NCBI RefSeq assembly: GCF_031010175.1
Contig: NZ_JAUAMB010000024.1
Location: 1 to 64,000, forward strand
Reading direction: 5' to 3'
Length of the DNA: 64,000 bases
DNA from: Halomonas sp. SpR1
Lineage (GTDB): Bacteria > Pseudomonadota > Gammaproteobacteria > Pseudomonadales > Halomonadaceae
In this document: piece by piece, positions 11,246 through 22,254 of the stretch
How positions within the stretch are numbered: the first letter of the stretch is position 1
How the letters are laid out: every line of letters begins with the position of its first letter
Translations under genes and position numbers: made by a program
Notes under the pieces: generated by a model
What the model was told of the DNA's origin: nothing
Database searches by the model: none
Seen by the model: the letters and a program-made list of their open reading frames with translations, nothing else

Positions 11246-13639
11246 ATGGCGGGTAAGCTGGACTATACAAGAGAGTCGCTGCTTAATGACCCCGACCTTC
11301 TGGTAGTCTACCGAGACCCGGTAACGCCTCCCAAGCCCGCCCCAGGACAGCCAGGTACACACTCAAACTTCACTCCGCTTGAGCCCGAGATATTCATTGC
11401 AGTATTGAGTGACAGCCATGTCGTGGCTTTCAACGGCCACGTAGACCTGGGCACCGGTATCCGCACCGCGCTGGCACAAATCGTTGCGGAAGAGCTCAAC
11501 GTTGGTTTCGATAGCGTCACCATGGTACTGGGCAACTCCTGTGAAGCACCCAACCAAGGCCCCACCATCGCCAGTGCGACGATCCAGATCACCGCTGAGC
11601 CACTGCGCCGGGCCGCAGCTCAAGCGCGGGAGTATCTGTTAGCACTTGCTGCCAGCCACTTTGACACTGAGCGCGCTCTACTTGGTTGCCAAGACGGCAC
11701 TGTTTATCTCAACGAGACTGTACATTCCAACGGCACTATTCATTTCAGCGACACTACTTATTCCAGCGACACTACTTATTCCAGCGACACTATTTATTCC
11801 AACGGCAGTATTAGTCCCAACAAGACGATTCAGCCCAGCGATAACCGTCCACAGGTAAGCTATGGTCAATTACTGCAGGGCGCCCGCCATGCGCTAAAGC
11901 TTGTCGATCACGTGCCGCTTAAGCCAACCAGTGATTACACCCTGGTGGGGCACTCTACCTCGCGTGTGGATATTCCCGATAAAGTCACCGGCAAGTTGAC
12001 CTTTGTGCACGACCTGCGCCTGCCCGGCATGCTGCATGGACGCGTCATTCGGCCACCTTATGCAGGTTACGACAGTGGCGACTTTATCGGCACCAGCTTA
12101 GTGGCTGTGGATGAAAGCTCCGTGGCGCATTTGCCAGGGGTGGTCAGCGTCGTGGTAATCGGTGACTTTGTCGGCGTGGTGGCCGAGCGTGAAGAGCAGG
12201 CCGCCGCCGCAGCCAAACAGCTAAAGGTAGAGTGGCGGCCAATCAAAGGCCTGCCTCAACTGGACGATATCGAGAAAGCGCTGCTCGACCTGCCCAGCAA
12301 GCAGCGCGTGCTGCTCGAAGAGGGTGATCTCGACAGCGCCCTGGCCACCGCCGACCAACCGCTCAACCGCCACTATGTGTGGCCTTTCCAATTGCATGGC
12401 TCCATTGGCCCCTCGTGCTCCGTCGCCGATGCCCAAGAGGGTGCCCTGCATGTCTGGTCGGGCACCCAGAACCCGTATAGCCTGCGAGCCGACCTCGCCC
12501 GCCTTACCGGCCTGGATGAGAGTGTCATTACGATTACCCGCATGGAGACCTCGGGCTGCTATGGCCGCAACTGCGCTGACGACGTTGGTGCCGATACCGC
12601 GCTGCTCTCACGAGCAGTGGGCCGACCAGTCCGGGTACAGTTGACCCGTGAGCAGGAGCACAGCTGGGAACCTAAAGGGGCAGCCCAGTATATGGCCATT
12701 CAGGGCGGTTTGAACGCAGACGGCAGTCCGGCAGGCTATCGTTTTAGCACCCGCTACCCTTCGAACAGTGCGCCCACGCTAGCACTACTGCTGACTGGGA
12801 CAGTAGCGCCTATCGATATCCCCTTTGAGATGGGCGACCGAACGTCGGTGCCGCCCTACCGCTACCCTCATCGGCAGATAATCTGTGACGACGTGCCGAC
12901 CCTGGTGCGTGCCTCCTGGCTACGCGGTGTCTCAGCGCTGCCCAATACCTTCGCCCACGAAAGCTATATCGATGAGCTCGCCTATTTGGCAGGCGAGGAT
13001 CCCATCGCCTATCGACTGCGCTACCTAACCGATGAGCGAGCCTGCGAGCTTGTCGAAGCGTTAGCTAAACACGCGAACTGGGAACCCGGCAGCGCCAATA
13101 CCAACCCGAGAAGCGATGGTGATTGGCGCTATGGCCGAGGCTTCGCTTATGCCCAGTACGTGCATAGTAAATTCCCGGGCTTTGGCGCCGCACTCGCGGC
13201 CTGGGTGATTGAATTAAGAGTCAATGTGAAGAGTGGGCGTATTGTGGTCGAGCGCCTATACGTAGGACAGGATGCGGGACTCATGGTGAACCCTGCAGGG
13301 GTTCGCCACCAAGTGCATGGCAATGTGATCCAGATGCTCAGCCGCACCCTAAAAGAGCGGGTGACGTTTGAGAATGGCCTACCCACCAGCAGAGAGTGGG
13401 GCGGATACCCCATTCTGCGTTTCTCCGAGCTGCCCCCCATCGATGTGATGCTGCTTGATCGCCCTGAACTGCCCCCACTCGGCGTGGGAGAGTCCGCCTC
13501 CCTGCCTGGCGCCCCCGCGATAGCTAACGCCCTCTTCGACGCCACAGGGGTACGCTTTACCCATCCCCCTTTTACGCCTGCCGCCGTTCGCGAAGCACTA
13601 CATGCGGCTCTTAGGCTCCCCATGGAGGCGGTCAGTTAA
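11246..13639 (+). CDS. NicB-like molybdopterin-binding hydroxylase subunit without haem domains
   Basis: The 797-residue product is a complete molybdopterin subunit of the isoquinoline-oxidoreductase/NicB type. It has an N-terminal molybdopterin block (GHVDLGTGIRTALAQIVAEE at 64-83), a hammerhead domain (about 261-335), the central and C-terminal molybdopterin domains and the catalytic Glu749 in LGVGES. It has no CXXCH motifs. Its C-terminal two thirds are homologous to the nicB product at 3062-6055, which lacks the first third. It overlaps the xdhC-like gene by one base and is divergent from nicR. A run of eight hexapeptide repeats occupies residues 153-200. It probably supplies the active molybdenum site for NicA, or forms a second pyridine hydroxylase. 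Confidence 0.85.
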   Translation: MAGKLDYTRESLLNDPDLLVVYRDPVTPPKPAPGQPGTHSNFTPLEPEIFIAVLSDSHVVAFNGHVDLGTGIRTALAQIVAEELNVGFDSVTMVLGNSCEAPNQGPTIASATIQITAEPLRRAAAQAREYLLALAASHFDTERALLGCQDGTVYLNETVHSNGTIHFSDTTYSSDTTYSSDTIYSNGSISPNKTIQPSDNRPQVSYGQLLQGARHALKLVDHVPLKPTSDYTLVGHSTSRVDIPDKVTGKLTFVHDLRLPGMLHGRVIRPPYAGYDSGDFIGTSLVAVDESSVAHLPGVVSVVVIGDFVGVVAEREEQAAAAAKQLKVEWRPIKGLPQLDDIEKALLDLPSKQRVLLEEGDLDSALATADQPLNRHYVWPFQLHGSIGPSCSVADAQEGALHVWSGTQNPYSLRADLARLTGLDESVITITRMETSGCYGRNCADDVGADTALLSRAVGRPVRVQLTREQEHSWEPKGAAQYMAIQGGLNADGSPAGYRFSTRYPSNSAPTLALLLTGTVAPIDIPFEMGDRTSVPPYRYPHRQIICDDVPTLVRASWLRGVSALPNTFAHESYIDELAYLAGEDPIAYRLRYLTDERACELVEALAKHANWEPGSANTNPRSDGDWRYGRGFAYAQYVHSKFPGFGAALAAWVIELRVNVKSGRIVVERLYVGQDAGLMVNPAGVRHQVHGNVIQMLSRTLKERVTFENGLPTSREWGGYPILRFSELPPIDVMLLDRPELPPLGVGESASLPGAPAIANALFDATGVRFTHPPFTPAAVREALHAALRLPMEAVS
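11702..11845 (+). repeat. Eight 18-bp tandem repeats coding hexapeptides inside nicB2
   Basis: Eight in-frame 18-base units run without interruption. The most conserved, ACTTATTCCAGCGACACT, occurs twice in succession (11756-11791) with diverged copies on both sides. They encode V-Y-L-N-E-T, V-H-S-N-G-T, I-H-F-S-D-T, T-Y-S-S-D-T twice, I-Y-S-N-G-S, I-S-P-N-K-T and I-Q-P-S-D-N. The array sits between the N-terminal molybdopterin block and the hammerhead domain, probably in a surface loop. Confidence 0.9.
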
Positions 13640-14607
13640 TGCACCACCTAGACCTACAGGTGATTGAGCGCGCGCTGCAATGGGCCAATCAGGGGCTGAC
13701 CGTTTGGCTGTGTACGGTGCTAAAAACCTTTGGTTCGTCTCCCCGGGAGCCGGGCGCCATGCTGGTAGCGTGTGACACCGGGGAGTACCTAGGCTCGCTT
13801 TCGGGCGGCTGTGTTGAGGAAGATTTTATTGCACGGCTACATAGCGGTGAATTTGCCCAGCCGGTGCAACGGGTAAGCTACGGTGGCGACAATGGCCCAG
13901 CGAATACCTACCTTCCCTGCGGAGGCAGCCTTGAGGTGCTGGTTGAGCGACTAGCGCCAACTACTGAAAATCTCACCCATCTTGAAGTGATGCATGCCAC
14001 CCTGCTTGGCCGCCAACCGCTAACCCGCTGTATCAAATTGGATGGCAGCGGCAAGCGCTTTAATCCTCCGAATAACTCCGAGCCCGCCGTCACTTTCGAT
14101 ACGGCTAGCGTCAATATCCGTATTGGCCCCGCGCTACGGCTGATTATCGCGGGAATCTCCTCGATCTCTTCGCCCTGCGCGCTGTTTGCCCAATCGCTGG
14201 GGTTTGAAGTGATTGTCTGCGATCCCCGAGACGCAGCCCGTAAAAATTTCGCCGTAACCGGCGTGGAAGTCCAGGCAGTGCTGCCTTCAGTGTTTATCGC
14301 CTCGGGGGGGTGCCATGCCAATACCGCCGTTGTTGCTTTGACCCATGACCCGCGTATTGACGATTTAGCCATGATCGAAGCCGTCCGTACGGAGGCGTTC
14401 TACATTGGCGTCATGGGCTCCCAGCAAACCTCGCAACAGCGTGCCGAACGGCTACTGCGTTCTGGCGGGCTGACGGAAAGCCAAGTGGCCAGTATCTCCA
14501 TGCCCATCGGGCTCAATCTGGGCAGCAAAACACCGGCTGAGATCGCGCTGGCCGTAATGGCCGATATTGTTCGCCTCTATCGAGGAAAACAGCGCCATGC
14601 CTTGTAG
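13639..14607 (+). CDS. XdhC/CoxI-family molybdenum cofactor maturation protein
   Basis: The 322-residue product has an N-terminal XdhC/CoxI domain (TFGSSPREPGAMLV near 31, then SGGCVEEDF near 55) and a C-terminal NAD-binding-like XdhC_C domain containing FYIGVMGS near 255 and an AEIALAVMADI end segment. Such proteins bind and insert the (sulfurated) molybdenum cofactor into partner hydroxylases. It is stop-start coupled to nicB2 (TAATG), so that protein is its likely client. Its end overlaps a short reading frame that resembles the start of a MocA-type gene. Confidence 0.88.
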   Translation: MHHLDLQVIERALQWANQGLTVWLCTVLKTFGSSPREPGAMLVACDTGEYLGSLSGGCVEEDFIARLHSGEFAQPVQRVSYGGDNGPANTYLPCGGSLEVLVERLAPTTENLTHLEVMHATLLGRQPLTRCIKLDGSGKRFNPPNNSEPAVTFDTASVNIRIGPALRLIIAGISSISSPCALFAQSLGFEVIVCDPRDAARKNFAVTGVEVQAVLPSVFIASGGCHANTAVVALTHDPRIDDLAMIEAVRTEAFYIGVMGSQQTSQQRAERLLRSGGLTESQVASISMPIGLNLGSKTPAEIALAVMADIVRLYRGKQRHAL

Positions 14608-14665
14608 CGATATTATCGTCGTCGTGATGGCGGTAGACAAAACCTTAAGCATTATCGGCCGCTAA
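14597..14665 (+). pseudogene. Possible 5' remnant of a MocA-type cytidylyltransferase gene
   Basis: A 22-codon frame starts inside the last codons of the xdhC-like gene, a coupling typical of true operon members. It reads MPCSDIIVVVMAVDK, resembling the first strand of MocA/MobA nucleotidyltransferases (IVVVxLAAGxS), which often follow xdhC and make the cytosine-dinucleotide cofactor. The frame then ends at TAA and no further homology is apparent before the chemoreceptor gene. Chance similarity remains possible with so short a stretch. Confidence 0.3.
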
Positions 14666-14772
14666 TGACTAGCAGCAGCAATAAAAATTCCAGGGAACCA
14701 TAAAACAACCAGAGTAAGACACTCTCCTGCATCTTCGTGTTCTGCTTCTGGCCAAACATATCGAGGCAACAA

Positions 14773-16764
14773 ATGAAAAAAATTTCTCGTCTTTCTCTGA
14801 CGCAGAAACTGCTGGTCGCTGTCGCTATCCCCCTATTAGTGGTGGCCGTCATTTTAGGGTTTGTCGTCAATCAACAGCTTAACCAGGCCATTCCTGCGTT
14901 AATTGATAATGCCGGTAAGCGGCAGGTAGAAGCGCGGGCCGATGAAATAAGCCGCTGGATTACCGGGTACCGCAATTGGATAGCAGTGTTGGCTAAAGAT
15001 GAACGCCTAGTCGAAGACGTACCACTTGCATCGCACCGCGAATGGCTCGAAAAGCGCTACCCGCCCGGGGGCACCATTGAGTCACTGTTCTTTAGTGACG
15101 CATCTGGCGCGACCCTAACCCACGGGGGCGTTAATTTGCAGATATCTGAACGTCCTTATTTCAAAGCCCTAGTGACTGACGGCACCCAGGACAGCCTGCT
15201 AAGTGATCCTGTTATCTCTATGGTTAGCGGCCTGCCCACCGCTATTGTCGCCGATACTGTCTTCGATGAGCGCGGCAATCGAGCGGGGTTACTAGGTATG
15301 ACTGTCTCCATGGCCGCCGTTTCTGATATCACCTCTGATATCAATGTAGGCGAGGACAGCTATGGCTGGTTAATCGACAGCCAGGGGCAAGTCATTGCTC
15401 ATCCGGTGGAAGAGTATCTCATGTCGCTGAATTACACCGATGCCGACCAGCAGGGCTACCAGGGGCTGGATGCACTAAGCCAGCAAATACTCAGTGGCAC
15501 CGCGGGCTCCGGCGAGATAACCATGCCCAGCGGTGAGCAGACCGTGCTCATGTGGAGCCCGGTAGAGGGCACCTCCTGGGTGGTGGGGGTCACCGTGCCT
15601 ATCACCGCCTTTACGACGGTCACAAACAGGCTGCTAACATCGCTACTGTTGGCGGGCGGGGTACTGCTGGTCATATTGTTGGTGGTGGTTGCCTATGCAG
15701 CGCGGCGCTCCCTCGCGCCTATCAAGCATACTGCTAGCGCCATGGCCGATATTGCCAAAGGTAAAGGCGATTTGACGCGCCGATTGGAAGCCAAAACCCA
15801 GGATGAAATCGGCGATCTCGCCCACGGCTTTAATGCCTTTGTGGAGCGTATGCAGTCTACTCTTCAAGAAGTGCGCCAAAACGCCCGCACGGTACTTTCA
15901 GACGCCAGCAATATGGCGGATGGTACCCATGAGCTTTCGTCGCGTACCGAGCAAGCGGCAGCCAATCTTCAGGAAACCTCCGCCTCAATGGAGCAAATTC
16001 ACTCCACGGTGGCGCATACCTCCCAGGCTTCCGAGCAGGCGAATAGTCTCGCGCTGGAAGCCGCCAGTGCTTCAGAGCGCGGCACGGAGTCCATGACTCA
16101 AATGGAAGCCAAGATGGCCGCGATTAACGAATCGGCCAATAAGATAAGCAACATTATCGGCTTGATTGACTCGATTGCATTTCAAACCAACATATTAGCG
16201 CTTAATGCGTCAGTAGAGGCTGCCCGCGCCGGTGAGCAAGGCCGTGGTTTCGCGGTGGTCGCCAGCGAAGTACGCACGTTAGCCAGTCGCTCGGCTTCGG
16301 CGGCTCACGATATTCGTGCGTTGATCGATATGTCCGTCAGCCACTCAAAAGAAGGCAGCGACATCGTGAAGGCGGCCGCTGAACGTATGAATGAGATTCG
16401 CCACAGCGTTACCCAGGTGTCGGATGTGATTGCCGAAATTGCCGCCGGTGCGCGGGAACAGACAGCGGGCATCCAACAGGTCAACACGGCGGTTGCCGAG
16501 ATGGATATGATGACCCAGCAGAACGCCGCCATGGTCAGTCAAAGCGCTAGCCTTGCCACCAATATGCGCGACAATGCGCAACGGCTGGATCAACTGATGA
16601 GTGAATTTGTGCTCAGTGAAGGCGGCGCTACAAACGCCACGCTGCCCTATACCGCAGCGCATAAAGAGCGTTCGGCAGCACGTACTGCTTTACCTCAAAC
16701 GCCTAGCCGCCAACCCCAGGCCGCCCAGCAAAAGCATGAAGTAGCGGAGTGGGAAGAATTTTAA
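14773..16764 (+). CDS. Methyl-accepting chemotaxis protein with dCache-type sensor and C-terminal tether
   Basis: The 663-residue receptor has a transmembrane helix (about 12-31), a periplasmic double-Cache-like sensor domain, a second helix (about 270-293), a HAMP domain and a cytoplasmic signalling domain with the conserved hairpin (EAARAGEQGRGFAVVASEVR). It ends in EWEEF, matching the xWxxF pentapeptide that binds CheR/CheB. I chose ATG 14773 behind CGAGGCAACAA rather than the upstream in-frame ATG at 14737, which would add 12 residues before a typical receptor start. Proximity to the nic genes makes a pyridine or organic-acid ligand plausible, but this is inference. Confidence 0.9.
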   Translation: MKKISRLSLTQKLLVAVAIPLLVVAVILGFVVNQQLNQAIPALIDNAGKRQVEARADEISRWITGYRNWIAVLAKDERLVEDVPLASHREWLEKRYPPGGTIESLFFSDASGATLTHGGVNLQISERPYFKALVTDGTQDSLLSDPVISMVSGLPTAIVADTVFDERGNRAGLLGMTVSMAAVSDITSDINVGEDSYGWLIDSQGQVIAHPVEEYLMSLNYTDADQQGYQGLDALSQQILSGTAGSGEITMPSGEQTVLMWSPVEGTSWVVGVTVPITAFTTVTNRLLTSLLLAGGVLLVILLVVVAYAARRSLAPIKHTASAMADIAKGKGDLTRRLEAKTQDEIGDLAHGFNAFVERMQSTLQEVRQNARTVLSDASNMADGTHELSSRTEQAAANLQETSASMEQIHSTVAHTSQASEQANSLALEAASASERGTESMTQMEAKMAAINESANKISNIIGLIDSIAFQTNILALNASVEAARAGEQGRGFAVVASEVRTLASRSASAAHDIRALIDMSVSHSKEGSDIVKAAAERMNEIRHSVTQVSDVIAEIAAGAREQTAGIQQVNTAVAEMDMMTQQNAAMVSQSASLATNMRDNAQRLDQLMSEFVLSEGGATNATLPYTAAHKERSAARTALPQTPSRQPQAAQQKHEVAEWEEF

Positions 16765-16789
16765 TCCTTCTTCATTATTGATGGCTAAA

Positions 16790-16810
16790 AGGCACCCGTT
16801 TTGGGTGCCT
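16790..16810. terminator. Stem-loop after the chemoreceptor gene
   Basis: AGGCACCC and GGGTGCCT pair around GTTTT. On the plus strand only CTT follows; on the minus strand TTTT follows. It may terminate the receptor transcript and also back up termination of katG. Confidence 0.6.
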
Positions 16811-16830
16811 CTTAACGAGCACTTAATAAA

Positions 16831-16856
16831 AAGCCTGCATCCGAAGATGCAGGCTT
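16831..16856 (-). terminator. Intrinsic terminator of katG
   Basis: An 11-bp perfect stem (AAGCCTGCATC / GATGCAGGCTT) carries a TTCG tetraloop when read on the minus strand and is followed there by TTTTTA. It lies 42 bases beyond the katG stop. Confidence 0.88.
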
Positions 16857-16898
16857 ACTTACACAAGAACTAAAGTGCCCAGTACTTAGTGTGAGCGC

Positions 16899-19070
<2,172 letters not shown>

Positions 19071-19284
19071 TCATTTTGTGCTAGCTGTTTTTGTCTTGGT
19101 TACCACCAAGCAATTAAACGGTGAGCGCCCTCACGATATGTTCGTTACTCCGCAGTTTACGCAGAAGTAAGAGCGCTTCACTCACTTGGTACTGTTTTAA
19201 AGCAGAAGTGTCATAGGCACAATTTGCTTTTAGCGACCGATCTAATAGTTTTTATGCATCGCCAGATCGCTAGCGCTACAGTGG

Positions 19285-20283
19285 TTAAAATTCTTCCGTG
19301 TCGATATCCGCCTGCTGAGCTTCGCTGTAGCGTGCGCCTGCCACTTGGTCTGGCGTCATCATGGCATTCAACTGAGACAAAGTAGTGGCATCAAGGTGCA
19401 GCGTTTCCGCGGCTAAGTTTTCGCGCATATGATCAGGCGAGCGAGTACCGGGAATGGGGATAATATTCTCACCTTGAGCTTTCAGCCATGCCAGTGCCAG
19501 TTGCCCCGGCGTCACGCTCAAGCCCTGCGCCAACGCCGCCAGGCGGGCAAATAGCGTTAGGTTGTGGGGGTAGTTCTCGGCACTAAAACGCGGCATATTG
19601 CGACGCATATCGCCCTCTACTAAACGCGCCGGATCCTGAATGGCACCGGTTAAAAAGCCTCGACCCAGGGGGCTAAACGCGACCAGGGCAGCTCCCACTT
19701 CGCGGCACTCCTCAATTAGGGCGATTTCTGGGTTACGCGTCCATAGCGAGTATTCCGACTGCACTGCGGCGATAGGGTACTCTGCCACCGCGCGGCGCAG
19801 CGTGATCGCTGATATTTCGGATAGCCCCACACCACCTATCTTGCCCTCTTCCACTAAACGCCCCAGCGCCCCCACGCTCTCTTCAATAGGGACTTGGCGA
19901 TCCAAGCGGTGCAGGTAGTAGAGATCCAAATAGTCGGTGCGCAGGCGATCAAGGCTTGCTTCGCACTGTTTGCGCAGGGTTTCCGGGCGGCCGTCAATCA
20001 CCCGCCTGCCCGATTCAGGATCCATCGCCATACCGCATTTACTGGCCAGAAAGAGCTGGTGCCGCTTGCCCTCCAGGGCGCGCCCGACCACTTTCTCATT
20101 GGCCGTGGCGCCATACAGCGTAGCGGTGTCGAAATGGCGATAGCCCATATCGAAGGCCTCATCCAGCGCCCGTAGAGCCGCGCTTTCCGGCACGATGCTG
20201 CCGTAACCGTGGGAGAGGTTCATACAGCCCAGACCAATCGAAGGGGCGTTGACGGCGTTAAGGCGCTGAAAAAAGGTCGACAT
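19285..20283 (-). CDS. Aldo/keto reductase
   Basis: The 332-residue product is an NADPH-dependent aldo/keto reductase of the bacterial general-stress/YajO-like type. Catalytic residues appear as Asp and Tyr in FDTATLYG, Lys in ASKCGMA and His in YLHRLD. The coenzyme-binding IPGTRS segment is near the C terminus. I prefer the ATG at 20283 (MSTFFQRL), because the frame can be extended upstream only by overlapping the ABC exporter gene. An ATG four codons earlier (20295) is also possible. Substrate unknown. Confidence 0.85.
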   Translation of the reverse strand: MSTFFQRLNAVNAPSIGLGCMNLSHGYGSIVPESAALRALDEAFDMGYRHFDTATLYGATANEKVVGRALEGKRHQLFLASKCGMAMDPESGRRVIDGRPETLRKQCEASLDRLRTDYLDLYYLHRLDRQVPIEESVGALGRLVEEGKIGGVGLSEISAITLRRAVAEYPIAAVQSEYSLWTRNPEIALIEECREVGAALVAFSPLGRGFLTGAIQDPARLVEGDMRRNMPRFSAENYPHNLTLFARLAALAQGLSVTPGQLALAWLKAQGENIIPIPGTRSPDHMRENLAAETLHLDATTLSQLNAMMTPDQVAGARYSEAQQADIDTEEF

Positions 20284-20311
20284 CGGTATTCCCATCTTTA
20301 AAAGAATAGTT

Positions 20312-22078
20312 TTATAACGTTTCGCCGCCAAACTGCAACGCGGCTAAATGACGATAGAGTTCGCTGCTGTTGATCAATTCGGCGTGGGTGCCCGCCGCAA
20401 CCAGCTTCCCACCATCAAGCACCAGCAGTCGATCAGCGGCAATAACTGTCGCCAGCCGGTGGGCGATCACAATGCTGGTGCGCCCGACCATCAATCGGTC
20501 TAACGCCTGCTGCACCAGGCGCTCGCTCTCGGCATCCAGGGCGCTGGTGGCTTCATCGAGCAATAGCACCGCGGGATTTTTGAGCAATGCCCTGGCAATA
20601 GCCAGCCTTTGACGCTGGCCACCAGAAAGCTGCACGCCACCGGGGCCGAGGGGCGTATCAAAGCCTTGGGGCAGCGCATCAATAAAGTCGAGAGCGCTGG
20701 CATCCTGGGCGGCAATACGCAATCTATCGATATCCGCGTCAGCATCTCCGTAACGCAGATTTTCGGCCACCGAGCCGCTAAACAGCACAGGCTCTTGGGC
20801 CACCAACCCCATGGCTCCGCGCAAGGCAGCAAGATCTAAGCTGCGGATATCGCTACCATCAAGCGTGATACGCCCCTGAATAGGATCATAAAAGCGTAGC
20901 AACAGTGCGAGCAGCGTGCTCTTACCCGCCCCCGAAGGGCCCACCACGGCCACCCGTTCCCCTGACTGGATATGCAGATCAAAGCCTTCAAGCGCTGCGG
21001 TTTCCCGGCCAGGGTAGGTAAAGCTGACGCTCTCCAGGGTAATCTCACCCCGTAAAGGTTTCGGTAGGCTATACGGCTCCATGGGCGAGTGAATAACAGG
21101 CGGGGTATCGAGCAATTCCAATAAGCGCTCCGCTGCACCCGCCGCGCGCTGCACATCCCCCGCCACTTCAGCGAGTGTCGCTATAGCGCCTGCCGCTAAT
21201 ACGGCGTAGAAAATAAACGCCGAAAGCTCACCGGCGCTCATGGTACCCGCCAAGACGGCTTGGCCGCCCTGCCAGAGCATTAAGCCAACGGCGGTGAACA
21301 CTACCAGCATGGCAATACCGGTTAGCCAGGCGCGCTGCTGGGTGCGCTCGATGGCGCTGCCAAACGCCTGCTCTACGCGCTGGCCGTAGTGGGTTTTATC
21401 CACCGCCTCATGGGTAAATGCTTGAATCGTTTTAATACCGCTTAGCGCCTCTTCGGCATAGCGGCCAAGCTCCGCTACGCGATCCTGGCTGGTGCGGGAG
21501 AGCCGCCGCACCCGTCGGCCATACCATACGATGGGCAGAAGGGTCGCGGGGATACCAATCAGCACCATCGCCGAGAGCCATGGCTGAGTCACCAGCATGA
21601 GCACCACGGCCCCCACCAGCATGACCAGGTTGCGCAGCGCCAGCGACACCGAAGAGCCAAACAGGCTCTGTAAGACGCTAGTGTCCGCGGTTAGCCGAGA
21701 AGCGATTTCCCCGGCCGCGCGACCGTCGCTGGCGCTTTCAAAAAAGCTCGGTTCCAGTGTTAATAAGTGGTCGAACACGCGCTGGCGCAGGTCAGCAGCC
21801 AAGCGCTCGCCAATCCAGGTGACCTGGTAGTAGCGCAACGCGGAGGCCAGCGCCAGCACCGTGACCACTACCAGCATCAAACCCAGCATTTGCGCCAGCG
21901 CTTGCTCATCCGCCGCCAAAAATCCGCGGTCGATGACCAAGCGCAGTCCGTTGCCCAGCAGCAGCACGCTTCCAGAGGCCAATAGTAGTGCCAGGCCAGC
22001 AAGCGCTAAACGACTGCGGTAGGGGCGCAGTAGACCCAGCAGGCGTAGCAGCACACGGGGATTGGGGCGTTGATTCAT
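20312..22078 (-). CDS. MsbA-type ABC exporter (fused membrane and ATPase domains)
   Basis: The 588-residue half-transporter has six membrane helices in the first 310 residues and an ATPase domain with Walker A GPSGAGKST, signature LSGGQRQRLAIARAL and Walker B VLLLDEATSALD. Its layout matches the MsbA/multidrug exporter group of ABC proteins; lipid, drug or peptide export cannot be told apart from sequence. It precedes the aldo/keto reductase on the same strand, about 28 bases away, and may share its transcript. Confidence 0.88.
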   Translation of the reverse strand: MNQRPNPRVLLRLLGLLRPYRSRLALAGLALLLASGSVLLLGNGLRLVIDRGFLAADEQALAQMLGLMLVVVTVLALASALRYYQVTWIGERLAADLRQRVFDHLLTLEPSFFESASDGRAAGEIASRLTADTSVLQSLFGSSVSLALRNLVMLVGAVVLMLVTQPWLSAMVLIGIPATLLPIVWYGRRVRRLSRTSQDRVAELGRYAEEALSGIKTIQAFTHEAVDKTHYGQRVEQAFGSAIERTQQRAWLTGIAMLVVFTAVGLMLWQGGQAVLAGTMSAGELSAFIFYAVLAAGAIATLAEVAGDVQRAAGAAERLLELLDTPPVIHSPMEPYSLPKPLRGEITLESVSFTYPGRETAALEGFDLHIQSGERVAVVGPSGAGKSTLLALLLRFYDPIQGRITLDGSDIRSLDLAALRGAMGLVAQEPVLFSGSVAENLRYGDADADIDRLRIAAQDASALDFIDALPQGFDTPLGPGGVQLSGGQRQRLAIARALLKNPAVLLLDEATSALDAESERLVQQALDRLMVGRTSIVIAHRLATVIAADRLLVLDGGKLVAAGTHAELINSSELYRHLAALQFGGETL

Positions 22079-22168
22079 AGCAGAAAGTGCTCAATAAAAG
22101 AGGCAGTAGCTGACCATAGCAGGAGTACTTAAAGCATGCAGCCAGGGATGTATAAGCCGCGACAAAAA

Positions 22169-22190
22169 AGCCCGCGAATAATCGCGGGCT
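22169..22190 (-). terminator. Intrinsic terminator of pntAB
   Basis: AGCCCGCGA and TCGCGGGCT form a 9-bp GC-rich stem with a 4-base loop, followed on the minus strand by TTTTTTG. It lies 64 bases past the pntB stop. Confidence 0.9.
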
Positions 22191-22254
22191 CAGTACTTAA
22201 TCACTCTTGATATTTAGCTTTTTGCTAGGTTGCATAGGTCGCTAGTTGCCTAGC

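Noticed and set aside
11678..11869. Repeat-rich minus-strand frame, and a CRISPR-like look of the 18-base units
   Set aside because: The units are contiguous with no spacers and keep the sense frame of the molybdopterin subunit; the antisense frame is a by-product.
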